Shown here: positions 17,602-25,031 of the stretch, in pieces
Layout: the number at the start of each line of letters is the position of its first letter
How positions within the stretch are numbered: the stretch's first letter is position 1
DNA from: an uncultured Oscillospiraceae bacterium
Lineage (GTDB): Bacteria > Bacillota > Clostridia > Oscillospirales > Acutalibacteraceae
DNA: 64,000 nt
Assembly: GCA_900540305.1 (NCBI GenBank)
Contig: UQFL01000002.1
Coordinates: 10,474 to 74,473 of the forward strand
Direction of reading: 5' to 3'
Program-made: the position numbers and the translations under genes
The notes under the pieces: generated by a model
Told to the model about the DNA's origin: nothing
The model's database searches: none
What the model saw: the letters and a program-made list of their open reading frames with translations, nothing else

Positions 17602-19163
17602 TTTCTGTTCTCCTTTAATTTGTTATTTTCGGTAAATTCAAAGTCTGGATCGCCTTTAAAGAATTTACCATTTATTATCAAGCGTTTTAACGGATTCTTC
17701 GGCATACATATTTCATTTTCTGCATAATTAATGCCGAGTTTATCCAAAGCGCCTTTATAACCGTTATATCTGCTATAAAACTCAGTAAAATCTCTATTTT
17801 CTTCAGCAGTCCAAGCCGCTTCGGAAAGCGCCTCCATTCTCGGATGCGCCATAAACTGAATTTTACTGAAAGTTCTTATCCATTCAGTCCACAGTTCACC
17901 CTCAACGCCTATAACATTTTCCTTTTCAACACCAAACTGAGAGGGTGAAAAATCATAGGTATTTGAAAGAGGATATTTTGCATAAGGCATATCAAAATAG
18001 AATGACCTGTGATTACTCATAATGATTTTACCACCGTTTGCGGCAAAATTCTTTGTGTTTTTGTCCTGACCGGGAAGCCACTGCTGAACAACAGTATTCT
18101 TATCAATATTGTCAATGCCTTTTCTGAGAATGTCGTTCCAAGCAACCATATGCTTGCCTTTTGATTCTAAGAATGCACAAAGTTCATTTGTAAGTTTCTT
18201 CTGAAGTTCTTTTTCATCCTTGAAACCGTATTCACGCAACGCTTTCTGGCAGTCGGGGCAGGTTTTCCACTCAGTTACATCACATTCATCTCCGCCCACA
18301 TGGAAATATTCAAACGGAAACAGCGACATAACTTCTTCATAAACATCAAAAATAAATTCAAGACTTTCTTTTTTGCCAAGGCATATAGGTCTGTTCCAAT
18401 CCTTAATGCCCTCTTTTTGAAAAATTTTTGAACCAAAAGCTCCGAAAACATCTCTTTTTATATTTCTGCAAGCAAGATTTGGATAAGATGCCAAAGCTGC
18501 GGCAAAATGAGCAGGAACATCAATTTCCGGCATTATTGAAATACAGCGTTCTGAAGCGTATTTAACGATTTCCTTGATATCTTCCTGAGTATAAAAGCCG
18601 CCGTATTCCTTATTCTCGATTCTTGAGCATTGCCAGCCGCCAAGCTGTGTATACGCTCTTTTTGAGCCTATCTCGGTTAAAAGCGGGTATTTCTTTATCT
18701 CAATTCTCCATCCCTGGTCGTCAGTAAGATGCCAGTGAAAAACATTGAGTTTAAGCCTAAACATATCGTCAAGTAAAGCTTTAATAGAGTCTTTACCGAA
18801 AAAATGACGGCTCTCATCAAGCGCAAGGCCTCTCCATTTATACTGCGGCTTGTCGCTGATTTCAACATATGGAATTTCGTTTTTACCCTCGTCAAATCTG
18901 CCGAGCATACGCACGGACTGAAGCGCATAGTAGGCGCCAGCCTGTGAGCTTGCTTTAATCAAAATTCCGTTTTCATTAACTGTAAGACGATATTCCTCTT
19001 TAGCAAGAGAAGTATCTGAGAGAATTTTTACAGGTGCGTTTTCATCACCACTGTTTTGAACAAGCGCAAGTTCAATCTCGGAAAAAACAGGAGCATTTTT
19101 TTCAAGTTTGTAAATCCCCTTAAATTCCTTTGATGCACTCGGCTTTGGAATTAAATTCAGCAT
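17598..19163 (-). CDS. beta-N-acetylhexosaminidase, GH20
   Basis: A 521-residue enzyme without a recognisable signal peptide. An N-terminal GH20b-like domain (LIPKPSASKEF ... ALQSVRMLG) precedes the catalytic barrel with HFFGKDSIKALLDDMFRLK, NVFHWHLTDDQGWRIEIK and the catalytic pair in HVGGDE (about residues 287-292). It removes terminal GlcNAc or GalNAc from glycans, peptidoglycan fragments or mucin-type sugars. ATG at 19163 was chosen because GAGGG sits 8 bases upstream; the upstream TTG frame would overlap that site. It is the first gene of an operon with the M28 peptidase. Confidence 0.93.
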   Translation of the reverse strand: MLNLIPKPSASKEFKGIYKLEKNAPVFSEIELALVQNSGDENAPVKILSDTSLAKEEYRLTVNENGILIKASSQAGAYYALQSVRMLGRFDEGKNEIPYVEISDKPQYKWRGLALDESRHFFGKDSIKALLDDMFRLKLNVFHWHLTDDQGWRIEIKKYPLLTEIGSKRAYTQLGGWQCSRIENKEYGGFYTQEDIKEIVKYASERCISIMPEIDVPAHFAAALASYPNLACRNIKRDVFGAFGSKIFQKEGIKDWNRPICLGKKESLEFIFDVYEEVMSLFPFEYFHVGGDECDVTEWKTCPDCQKALREYGFKDEKELQKKLTNELCAFLESKGKHMVAWNDILRKGIDNIDKNTVVQQWLPGQDKNTKNFAANGGKIIMSNHRSFYFDMPYAKYPLSNTYDFSPSQFGVEKENVIGVEGELWTEWIRTFSKIQFMAHPRMEALSEAAWTAEENRDFTEFYSRYNGYKGALDKLGINYAENEICMPKNPLKRLIINGKFFKGDPDFEFTENNKLKENRK

Positions 19164-19191
19164 AAATTTTACCCTCAAGCAATTTTTTTAG

Positions 19192-19220
19192 ATTATAGCA
19201 CAAATCTTGATTGACAACAA
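19192..19220 (-). promoter_or_regulatory. promoter of GH20-M28 operon
   Basis: Minus strand: TTGTTG, 17 bases, TATAAT, 29 bases before the GH20 ATG. Its -35 box overlaps the -35 box of the tRNA-Arg promoter on the other strand. Confidence 0.6.
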
Positions 19221-19240
19221 TAGTTTTAAGGTAGTAAAAT
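19211..19240 (+). promoter_or_regulatory. promoter of tRNA-Arg
   Basis: TTGACA, 18 bases, TAAAAT, ending 25 bases before the tRNA 5' end. Confidence 0.65.
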
Positions 19241-19265
19241 AAAAATTAATTTGTACTTAATATTT

Positions 19266-19341
19266 CTGCCCGTAGCACAATGGCTAATGCATCTGATTCC
19301 GATTCAGACGATTGGGAGTTCGAATCTCTTCGGGCAGGCCA
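19266..19341 (+). tRNA. tRNA-Arg (anticodon CCG)
   Basis: Folds as a full cloverleaf. The acceptor is CTGCCCG with CGGGCAG, with discriminator G and encoded CCA. The D arm is GCAC...ATGC. The anticodon stem TCTGA/TCAGA has loop TTCCGAT (anticodon CCG, reading CGG), and the T arm is GGGAG-TTCGAAT-CTCTT. The 3' half of this gene is duplicated 154 bases downstream. Confidence 0.93.
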
Positions 19342-19368
19342 AAAAAAAGCAGATTTTTCTGCTTTTTT
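19321..19368 (+). repeat. tRNA-tail direct repeat, copy A
   Basis: Covers the T-loop end, acceptor 3' strand, CCA and the terminator hairpin of tRNA-Arg. It is repeated almost exactly at 19475-19520, differing only by A- and T-run lengths. Confidence 0.9.
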
Positions 19369-19376
19369 GTTTTTTA
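19343..19376 (+). terminator. terminator of tRNA-Arg
   Basis: AGCAGA-TTTT-TCTGCT with A-rich and T-rich flanks, then TTTTTTGTTTTTT. Confidence 0.85.
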
Positions 19377-19486
19377 GAAGAGATTCGAACAGGGCAATCC
19401 CGCAGGGATAGAAACAGTTCGGGGAACTGTTTCGTTGCCCGCGTGCGTGTCGGCGAGCGCAAAAGCGAGCCGAGCGAATCTCTTCG
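19377..19486. repeat. branched inverted-repeat element between the tRNA-tail repeats
   Basis: GAAGAGATTCG at 19377 pairs with CGAATCTCTTC at 19475-19485 and equally with the T arm of tRNA-Arg. Inside are nested stems: GGGCAA (19392) with TTGCCC (19435), a small TCCC-GCA-GGGA hairpin, and a perfect 10-bp hairpin GAAACAGTTC-GGG-GAACTGTTTC at 19411-19433. A GC-rich stem GGC...GCC follows at about 19451-19472. No open reading frame is convincing. Its identity is unknown. Confidence 0.75.
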
Positions 19487-19520
19487 GGCAGGCCAAAAAA
19501 AGCAGATTTTTCTGCTTTTT
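19475..19520 (+). repeat. tRNA-tail direct repeat, copy B
   Basis: Second copy of the tRNA-Arg 3' end plus terminator, starting CGAATCTCTTCGGGCAGG. It lacks the 5' half of a tRNA, so it is not a functional tRNA gene. Its terminator hairpin is intact. Confidence 0.9.
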
Positions 19521-19558
19521 ATTTTTTTATGTTTTATTAAAAAATCTTAAATGGACTC

Positions 19559-19587
19559 TTGTTTTAATATTAAAATGGGTGTATTAT
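19559..19587 (+). promoter_or_regulatory. promoter of tRNA-Ala
   Basis: TTGTTT, 17 bases, TATTAT, ending 11 bases before the tRNA 5' end. Confidence 0.65.
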
Positions 19588-19598
19588 ATCTATTACAC

Positions 19599-19674
19599 GG
19601 GCGCGTAGCTCAGTTGGGAGAGTGCTGCATTCGCATTGCAGAGGTCGAGGGTTCGACTCCCTTCGCGTCCACCA
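19599..19674 (+). tRNA. tRNA-Ala (anticodon CGC)
   Basis: Acceptor GGGCGCG pairs with CGCGTCC (one G-U), with discriminator A and encoded CCA. The D arm is GCTC AGTTGGGA GAGT. Anticodon stem CTGCA/TGCAG encloses loop TTCGCAT (anticodon CGC, reading GCG), and the T arm is GAGGG-TTCGACT-CCCTT. Confidence 0.95.
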
Positions 19675-19679
19675 AATAT

Positions 19680-19717
19680 CATCCGTCTGAACAGTTTATT
19701 GTTCGGGCGGATTTTTC
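19680..19717 (+). terminator. terminator of tRNA-Ala
   Basis: ATCCG-T-C...GAAC...GTTC...GGCGGAT imperfect hairpin followed by TTTTTCTTTT. Confidence 0.75.
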
Positions 19718-19743
19718 TTTTACTCAGCATATAAAAACAGGTG

Positions 19744-19770
19744 ACATTTTTTCAACTTTCTCATAGTATA
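19744..19770 (+). promoter_or_regulatory. sigma-K/sigma-E-like promoter of collagen-like gene
   Basis: ACA at 19744 and CATAGTATA at 19762-19770 with about 16 bases between fit the sporulation mother-cell pattern AC-N16-CATANNNTA. It lies 70 bases upstream of the ATG, and no housekeeping promoter is evident there. This is inferred from pattern and from the exosporium-like product. Confidence 0.45.
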
Positions 19771-19839
19771 AAAAGGCAAAGTAAATCGACCTTGCCAAAT
19801 ATACCGACTTTTACGGCGTACGGAAAGAAGAGAAAAGAT

Positions 19840-20871
19840 ATGAATTGGGATAATTTTCCTAAAATGAATGTCATAAAATGCTCACAGCTTAATGAGCAGT
19901 CGTGCAAATGCCGTTCTCATAAAGAACATTGCCTTTGCCCTCCTTCCGCCTGCTGCTGCGTTAAAGTAACCTGCCCAACCGGACCTACAGGGCCAACGGG
20001 ACCGACCGGTCCTACAGGTCCTGCGTTTGCAACCGGCCCTACAGGTGCTACTGGTCCTACAGGTGCTACAGGTCCCACGGGCGCAACTGGTCCTACAGGC
20101 GCTACTGGTCCTACGGGTGCTACTGGTCCTACAGGTGCTACTGGTCCCACAGGTGCAACTGGTCCGACGGGTGCAACTGGTCCGACGGGTGCTACTGGTC
20201 CCACAGGCGCTACTGGTCCAACAGGGGCTACTGGTCCTACAGGAGCAACAGGTCCCACAGGTGCTACTGGTCCGACGGGTCCCACAGGTCCTGCCGGAAC
20301 AGCGGGAATACAGGGTGATGCGGCAACAGTTTCAGTAGGTACTGTTACAACAGGTGACCCCGGAACACAGGCTGCTGTTACAAACTCGGGAACAGATCAA
20401 GCGGCAGTTTTTGATTTCGTTATCCCTAAAGGCGACACAGGTGAATGCGGTGAACCTGATTTTCTTAATGCTTATTCCACATCCCCTCAGCCGGGAACAT
20501 CAGGAACGGCATTGTTGTTTGACAGAAACGCCGACACAAACGGAACTTCTGTTACCCATTCAAACAATTCTGCAGATGTTATATTGCAGCAGCCTGGATT
20601 TTATTCTGTATCATTCCACGGCACTGTAGCTCCCTCAAGCAGCGCAAAATTCCCTCTCTCTATACAGCTTTATTTGACTAAAAATTCAAGCGTTGTTACA
20701 GGCACAGGCCAAAGCCATAATTTCCAGTCATCAGCAGAGACTGCAAACTATTCATTTTCGCAGATAATTAATGTAAATTCTGCTCCAACAACTTTAAATG
20801 TTGTTTCACAGGGCGGTTCTATTATCTACAGCAACATTTCAATTACGGTAAACCGTTTAGGAGATAATTAA
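19840..20871 (+). CDS. collagen-like repeat protein with BclA-like C-terminal domain
   Basis: A 343-residue protein. Residues 1-45 are a Cys-rich N-terminal region ([13 protein letters not shown] and [13 protein letters not shown]). Next is a collagen-like Gly-X-Y tract of about 100 residues built from GPT and GAT triplets, with one interruption (AFAT). A C-terminal globular domain of about 140 residues resembles the BclA/C1q-type trimerising head of exosporium filaments. Such proteins form trimeric hair-like fibres on spores or cells and are often glycosylated on the Thr residues of the repeats. There is no signal peptide, consistent with mother-cell assembly. The start at 19840 removes an unconvincing extension. 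Confidence 0.9.
   Translation: MNWDNFPKMNVIKCSQLNEQSCKCRSHKEHCLCPPSACCCVKVTCPTGPTGPTGPTGPTGPAFATGPTGATGPTGATGPTGATGPTGATGPTGATGPTGATGPTGATGPTGATGPTGATGPTGATGPTGATGPTGATGPTGATGPTGPTGPAGTAGIQGDAATVSVGTVTTGDPGTQAAVTNSGTDQAAVFDFVIPKGDTGECGEPDFLNAYSTSPQPGTSGTALLFDRNADTNGTSVTHSNNSADVILQQPGFYSVSFHGTVAPSSSAKFPLSIQLYLTKNSSVVTGTGQSHNFQSSAETANYSFSQIINVNSAPTTLNVVSQGGSIIYSNISITVNRLGDN
20038..20280 (+). repeat. 18-base tandem repeat encoding Gly-Pro-Thr-Gly-Ala-Thr
   Basis: Thirteen Gly-Ala-Thr codon triplets alternate with Gly-Pro-Thr triplets in a near-perfect 18-base period, with synonymous drift mostly at third positions. Copy number is expected to vary by slippage. Confidence 0.9.
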
Positions 20872-20911
20872 AACGGAACACCCGCTTGTTATAAGCGAGG
20901 CTCCGAGGAAG

Positions 20912-20945
20912 GGGGCGTTTCAAACGAAACGCCCCAAATTTATTT
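20912..20945 (+). terminator. terminator after collagen-like gene
   Basis: Perfect hairpin GGGGCGTTTC-AAAC-GAAACGCCCC followed by AAATTTATTT; the T tract is imperfect, so read-through into the glycosyltransferase is possible. Confidence 0.7.
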
Positions 20946-20973
20946 ATACCAAGCATCTGAAAGAGCTGATTCT

Positions 20974-22068
20974 ATGAAAAAATACAAAATATGTGTTTAT
21001 GCTATATGCAAAAATGAAGAAAAGTTTGTTGACGAATGGGTAAAATCAATGAGTGAAGCCGATAAAATAGTTGTTCTTGACACAGGCTCAACGGACAGCA
21101 CTGTTTCAAAATTTAGAAATCTTGGCATTGAGGTACACCAAGAAATTATTTCTCCCTGGCGGTTTGACACAGCCAGAAATCGCTCTCTTGAACTTGTTGA
21201 CGAAGACACCGAGATATGCGTATGCACCGACCTAGACGAACGGTTTGAAAAAGGCTGGAGAGAAAAACTTGAAAGTGTATGGAACAAAGAAACGAAAAGA
21301 GCGCAGTACCGCTACACATGGAATTTTAACGAGGACGGCACGGAGGGTGTAGTTTTCTGGATAGACAAAATTCACAGCAGAAAGGGCTGGAAGTGGGAAC
21401 ACCCTGTTCATGAAGTACTGAAATACACAGGGAGCGAACCGTGTATATCTGTATACGCCGAGGGCATACAGCTAAACCACTTTGCCGACCCTGAAAAATC
21501 AAGGGCACAGTATCTTCCGCTTTTAGAACTTTCTGTAAAAGAAGCCCCTGATAACGACAGAAATATGCACTATCTCGGCAGGGAATATATGTTCAAAGGA
21601 GAATGGGACAAATGTATCGAAACTCTAACACGACATCTTTCAATGCCCTCAGCAACATGGGCTGATGAGAGATGCGCTTCAATGCGATACATTGCAAAAT
21701 CATATCTTCAAAAAGGAAACCGAGAAGAGGCAAAACGCTGGTATTTCAAAAGCATAGCTGAGGCGCCGTATTTAAGAGAGCCGTATACAGACTTTGCATC
21801 TTTGCTTTATGATGAAAGAGACTGGCACGGAATTATATTTTTGGCTGAAAGCGCACTCAAAATAACAGAACGCCCCCGAACTTATATCTGCGAGGCGCAG
21901 GCATGGGGAAGCCTGCCGTATGACCTTGCTTCGCTCGGTTATTATTATACGGGCAATTACGAAAAGTCGCTTGAAATGGTGAAAAAAGCGTTGGAACTGT
22001 CACCGACAGACGAAAGGCTGAAAGAAAACAAAAGGCTTATTGAAAACGCACTTAAAAAGCAACTTTAA
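20974..22068 (+). CDS. family 2 glycosyltransferase with TPR tail
   Basis: A 364-residue cytoplasmic protein. Residues 1-140 form a GT-A fold: YAICKNEEKFVDEW, VVLDTGSTDSTV (nucleotide-sugar binding) and the metal-binding TDLDER (DXD-type). From about residue 190 to the end are tetratricopeptide-like helices (HYLGREYMFKGEWDKCIE; KSYLQKGNREEAKRWYFKS; SLGYYYTGNYEKSLEM). This GT2-TPR layout is common in enzymes that glycosylate surface or spore proteins. It lies directly after the collagen-like gene, whose Thr-rich repeats are a plausible acceptor. The acceptor assignment is inference. Confidence 0.85.
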   Translation: MKKYKICVYAICKNEEKFVDEWVKSMSEADKIVVLDTGSTDSTVSKFRNLGIEVHQEIISPWRFDTARNRSLELVDEDTEICVCTDLDERFEKGWREKLESVWNKETKRAQYRYTWNFNEDGTEGVVFWIDKIHSRKGWKWEHPVHEVLKYTGSEPCISVYAEGIQLNHFADPEKSRAQYLPLLELSVKEAPDNDRNMHYLGREYMFKGEWDKCIETLTRHLSMPSATWADERCASMRYIAKSYLQKGNREEAKRWYFKSIAEAPYLREPYTDFASLLYDERDWHGIIFLAESALKITERPRTYICEAQAWGSLPYDLASLGYYYTGNYEKSLEMVKKALELSPTDERLKENKRLIENALKKQL

Positions 22069-22165
22069 TCAATCGCAGTATTTTTAAATATTAGTACTGC
22101 ATCGGTTTTGAAATATTAAATTGCCCCATGTTAAAATCAGTTGCAAAACTGCAAGGCTTTTCGTA

Positions 22166-22194
22166 TTGATTTTTCAGTTTGGAATTTGTATTAT
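22166..22194 (+). promoter_or_regulatory. promoter of XRE regulator
   Basis: TTGATT, 17 bases, TATTAT, 34 bases before the ATG; a small TTGCA-AAAC-TGCAA hairpin lies just upstream. Confidence 0.6.
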
Positions 22195-22228
22195 TAATTT
22201 GCAGTTATAAGTATTCGGAGGTATAAAA

Positions 22229-22672
22229 ATGAGTCTTGGAAGCAGTTTATTTGAAGCAAGAAAAAACAGAGGATTATCTCAGGAAGAAGTTGCGGAAAAA
22301 CTCGGCGTAAGCAGACAGACGATTTCAAAATGGGAAACGGATGAAACTCTTCCTGACATCAGGCAGTCAAAAAGACTTGCCGTTATATACCGCATATCAC
22401 TTGACGAACTGATTGATTTTGACATTGGAGTTAAAGAAATTGAAGAAATGATTGAAAGAACAGATGAAAAGCTTAATGACAAAATCAACTGGACAAAAGT
22501 TTGGAGCAAAAAATATCCCATTCTTGCAAAATATCAAGACGAGGTGGATATAAGCGATTACGCTGAAAACTTAAAGACTATGCTTAAAAGACTCAGAAGC
22601 GATTACGGTTACAGCGCCGTTGACGCTTGCCTTGTACTAAAAGATATTCTTGCTCATGTGTGGAAAAATTAG
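22229..22672 (+). CDS. XRE-family helix-turn-helix regulator
   Basis: A 147-residue protein. Residues 6-60 are a Cro/C1-type helix-turn-helix (LGVSRQTISKWETDETLPD with the classic recognition helix). The C-terminal 85 residues are helical and unassigned. CGGAGGT precedes the ATG. It is a single gene with its own promoter and a strong terminator. The target is unknown; autoregulation is possible, but no clear operator palindrome was seen. Confidence 0.88.
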   Translation: MSLGSSLFEARKNRGLSQEEVAEKLGVSRQTISKWETDETLPDIRQSKRLAVIYRISLDELIDFDIGVKEIEEMIERTDEKLNDKINWTKVWSKKYPILAKYQDEVDISDYAENLKTMLKRLRSDYGYSAVDACLVLKDILAHVWKN

Positions 22673-22720
22673 AATTTTCTAAAAAGCTACAAATCATATC
22701 ATTACTCATTTTGAACAAGC

Positions 22721-22757
22721 AAACGCGCCGTTTCAAAAGCGAAACGGCGCGTTTTTC
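22721..22757 (+). terminator. bidirectional terminator after XRE gene
   Basis: Perfect 14-bp stem AAACGCGCCGTTTC...GAAACGGCGCGTTT followed by TTTTC; it also lies at the end of the convergent phosphodiesterase gene. Confidence 0.9.
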
Positions 22758-22763
22758 ATATTT

Positions 22764-23657
22764 CTATATTTTTTTATTAAGAGCGATAAATGTCATTCTG
22801 TCACGCTCATCCTGAGTACCGTGACGGCGTGCATGGCCGCCGTGGTCTGAAGTGATGATATAAAGCCAGTCTTCATTCTCAAATTCGGATCTTGCCTCAA
22901 TATGTTCTATCAAATTATAAGCATATCTATCAGCATTTGTAACGGAAGAAACATATCTATAATCAGTAGGTCCAAAACCGTAAGAGTGGCCGTTATAATC
23001 GGGAAATTCGCTAATGGCGAATATCAAATCAAAGCCGTTATCAACTGCATCAAGCGCAGTATTCTGAAGTTCTGTTTCATTCTTGACCTGAGCAAATTTC
23101 AGCGGCAGATTTTCACTTTCCGCCATTTTTATTTCATCCTTGTAAGTTATAGTAAAATGGTCTTCCCAAATAGCGGCAAAAATCACCTTTTTACCTTTTC
23201 GGGCATATTCTGCCAAAATGGTTGGGCTGGAATTCTTTTTTGTAATATGCTTTACAACGCCGTTTTCGATTCCCCATTTACCAGTCAAAATTGAAGCCCA
23301 GCCCTGAGCAGTGCTTGTTTCCTGAATAGTGGCAGGCTGTTTTTTGTCGCCGCCTGCATAACTGAGAAAAAGTCCTCCGCTCTCTTTAAGCCGAGTTACT
23401 GCACTGTAAAAACTTTTTCTATTATAACATGTTATTTTCTGTGATTCGCCCTGAATCAGATAAAACATAGAATCAGCCCTTGCGCCGTCAAAGCCGTAAA
23501 TAAGCACTTTCTTTTTCTTGTCCGACTTTTCTTCTAAATGTTTCTTTACAATCTCATAAACAACAGTCTGTGGATATGCTGTTTCAGTTGAATTTTCAAA
23601 AATTCCGCTTCTATCAAGCAGGCTGAGATATTTTTTTGATTTGAAATTAAAAGCCAT
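22764..23657 (-). CDS. alkaline-phosphatase-superfamily phosphodiesterase-like protein
   Basis: A 297-residue protein of the alkaline phosphatase/sulfatase/nucleotide pyrophosphatase fold. Metal ligands appear in LIYGFDGARADS, the central FPDYNGHSYG and the C-terminal TSDHGGHARRHG. The nucleophile region STAQGWASILTGK aligns with the sulfatase C-x-P-S-R...TGK motif but has Thr in place of Cys/Ser. That favours a phosphodiesterase and argues against a formylglycine sulfatase. No signal peptide is seen, so it is cytoplasmic. The start MAFNFKSKK was chosen because GGAGA lies 8 bases upstream. It is divergent from a transporter-phosphoesterase operon, which hints at organophosphate handling. Confidence 0.8.
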   Translation of the reverse strand: MAFNFKSKKYLSLLDRSGIFENSTETAYPQTVVYEIVKKHLEEKSDKKKKVLIYGFDGARADSMFYLIQGESQKITCYNRKSFYSAVTRLKESGGLFLSYAGGDKKQPATIQETSTAQGWASILTGKWGIENGVVKHITKKNSSPTILAEYARKGKKVIFAAIWEDHFTITYKDEIKMAESENLPLKFAQVKNETELQNTALDAVDNGFDLIFAISEFPDYNGHSYGFGPTDYRYVSSVTNADRYAYNLIEHIEARSEFENEDWLYIITSDHGGHARRHGTQDERDRMTFIALNKKI

Positions 23658-23701
23658 AATTAATTCTCCTAAATAACATCTTTTAATTACCATCAATTTG
23701 T

Positions 23702-23730
23702 ATTATAATTAGATTTAACTTCCAATACAA
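23702..23730 (-). promoter_or_regulatory. promoter of phosphodiesterase-like gene
   Basis: Minus strand: TTGTAT, 17 bases, TATAAT. The TATAAT is nearly palindromic and may also serve the divergent transporter gene with a poor -35. Confidence 0.55.
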
Positions 23731-23744
23731 GAGGACATTTAACC

Positions 23745-24995
23745 ATGAGGCGAAATTTCGGGTACTCAACAGCTTATAACGGAAAACTGTTTTTAATGTG
23801 CTGGATTGCATATTTTTCAACCTACATATGCAGGCTTGATTTCTCAGCTGTTATGCCTGATTTGATAAATGACGGAGTTTTTACCCAAAGCCAAACGGCG
23901 TCCGTATCCTCCGCTTTTTTTATCTGCTATGGCGTTGGTCAGCTTTTCAGCGGAATTTTATGTGACAGGATTTCATCAAGACTTTTGATTTTTATAGGCG
24001 TTCTGTTTTCTGGACTTAGCAATATTTTCATTTACTTATTCAGCAGTTCTTATTCCGCCTTAATAATTTTATGGGCGTTTAACGGCTTGGCGCAAGCTCT
24101 TGTGTGGGCGCCGATATTAAAACTTGCTGGCGATTATTACAGCAGCGGCGAAAAAGTAAAATTCGGCGTTGATATTTCAACCACCGTTCCTCTCGGCACT
24201 CTTGCAAGCTACGGTGTAAGCCTGCTCACTCTGCTTTTTGCGCCGTGGAAATATGTATTTTTAATCTGCGGCATAATCGTTGTGGCTGTTTCGGCTTATT
24301 GGATTTATGGAACACGAATGACACGAAATATGCCAAAGTTCATTGAAGAAAAAAATGAAGATGAAAATGCGCATCAATCGGGCGCTGTTTCAATATCCAA
24401 GCTCTTTAAAATAATAGTAATCAGTTCAACAGTTGTGCTGTTGATCCCGATAGCCATTCAGGGCACGCTTAAAGACAGTGTAACTCAGTGGATTCCCACA
24501 TATCTTAAAATAGAGTATAATATGAATACAAGTTTATCCCTTTTACTCACAATGTTTCTGCCCGTTATAAATGTTACGGGGGCATACATTGCAAAAGCGA
24601 TAAATAAAAAGCTGAAAAATGAGCTGTCCACCTCCGCTGTATTCTTTGCAGTGTCGGCAGTATTTTTAGTAATATTAATGACAATAGGCACTAAAAGCGC
24701 AGTACTTTCCCTCATATGTATGGCGGGAATAACAAACTCAATGTTTGCCATAAATGTTATGCTTATAACTATGATTCCTCTTCATTTTGCAAAATATGGC
24801 AGAACTGGAACAGTGAGCGGACTTCTAAACGCCGTGGCATATATTGGCTGCGGAATTTTAAATATAGGCGCAGGAAAAATTCTTGAAACGGATGGAAGCT
24901 GGAGCGCACTGTTCATAGTATGGCTTTCGCTCGCCGTAGCGGCCGCTCTTATCACAGCCGTTTGTATTAAACCTTGGAAAAAATTCACAAGCTAA
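23745..24995 (+). CDS. MFS transporter, organophosphate:phosphate antiporter-like
   Basis: A 416-residue protein with about 12 membrane helices. The opening FSTYICRLDFSAVMPDLIND and the cytoplasmic loop GILCDRISSRLL are those of the major facilitator superfamily, and the arrangement resembles the OPA group (GlpT/UhpT/UhpC). Members swap phosphate for glycerol-3-phosphate or hexose phosphates. The exact substrate cannot be read from sequence. It heads a plus-strand operon with a metallophosphoesterase and a radical SAM maturase (gaps of 36 and 17 bases) and is divergent from a phosphodiesterase-like gene. Confidence 0.8.
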   Translation: MRRNFGYSTAYNGKLFLMCWIAYFSTYICRLDFSAVMPDLINDGVFTQSQTASVSSAFFICYGVGQLFSGILCDRISSRLLIFIGVLFSGLSNIFIYLFSSSYSALIILWAFNGLAQALVWAPILKLAGDYYSSGEKVKFGVDISTTVPLGTLASYGVSLLTLLFAPWKYVFLICGIIVVAVSAYWIYGTRMTRNMPKFIEEKNEDENAHQSGAVSISKLFKIIVISSTVVLLIPIAIQGTLKDSVTQWIPTYLKIEYNMNTSLSLLLTMFLPVINVTGAYIAKAINKKLKNELSTSAVFFAVSAVFLVILMTIGTKSAVLSLICMAGITNSMFAINVMLITMIPLHFAKYGRTGTVSGLLNAVAYIGCGILNIGAGKILETDGSWSALFIVWLSLAVAAALITAVCIKPWKKFTS

Positions 24996-25031
24996 ACCCA
25001 ACCGTGATGATTTTAATATCGGAGGATTGTT

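Noticed and set aside
19251..19550. Plus-strand frame running through tRNA-Arg and the tail repeat
   Set aside because: It overlaps a tRNA and two terminators; it reads only repeat sequence and is not a gene.
19917..20285. Long minus-strand frame rich in Gly-Pro-Val and Ala-Pro-Val
   Set aside because: It is the antisense shadow of the collagen repeat; no ribosome site, and it has no start context of its own.
19978..20300. CRISPR-like array
   Set aside because: The regular repeats have no spacers and encode Gly-X-Y triplets; it is a coding tandem repeat.
22764..23657. Possible sulfatase client for the adjacent radical SAM maturase
   Set aside because: The nucleophile position is Thr in STAQGW, not the Cys or Ser of CxPSR/SxPSR, so formylglycine cannot form.
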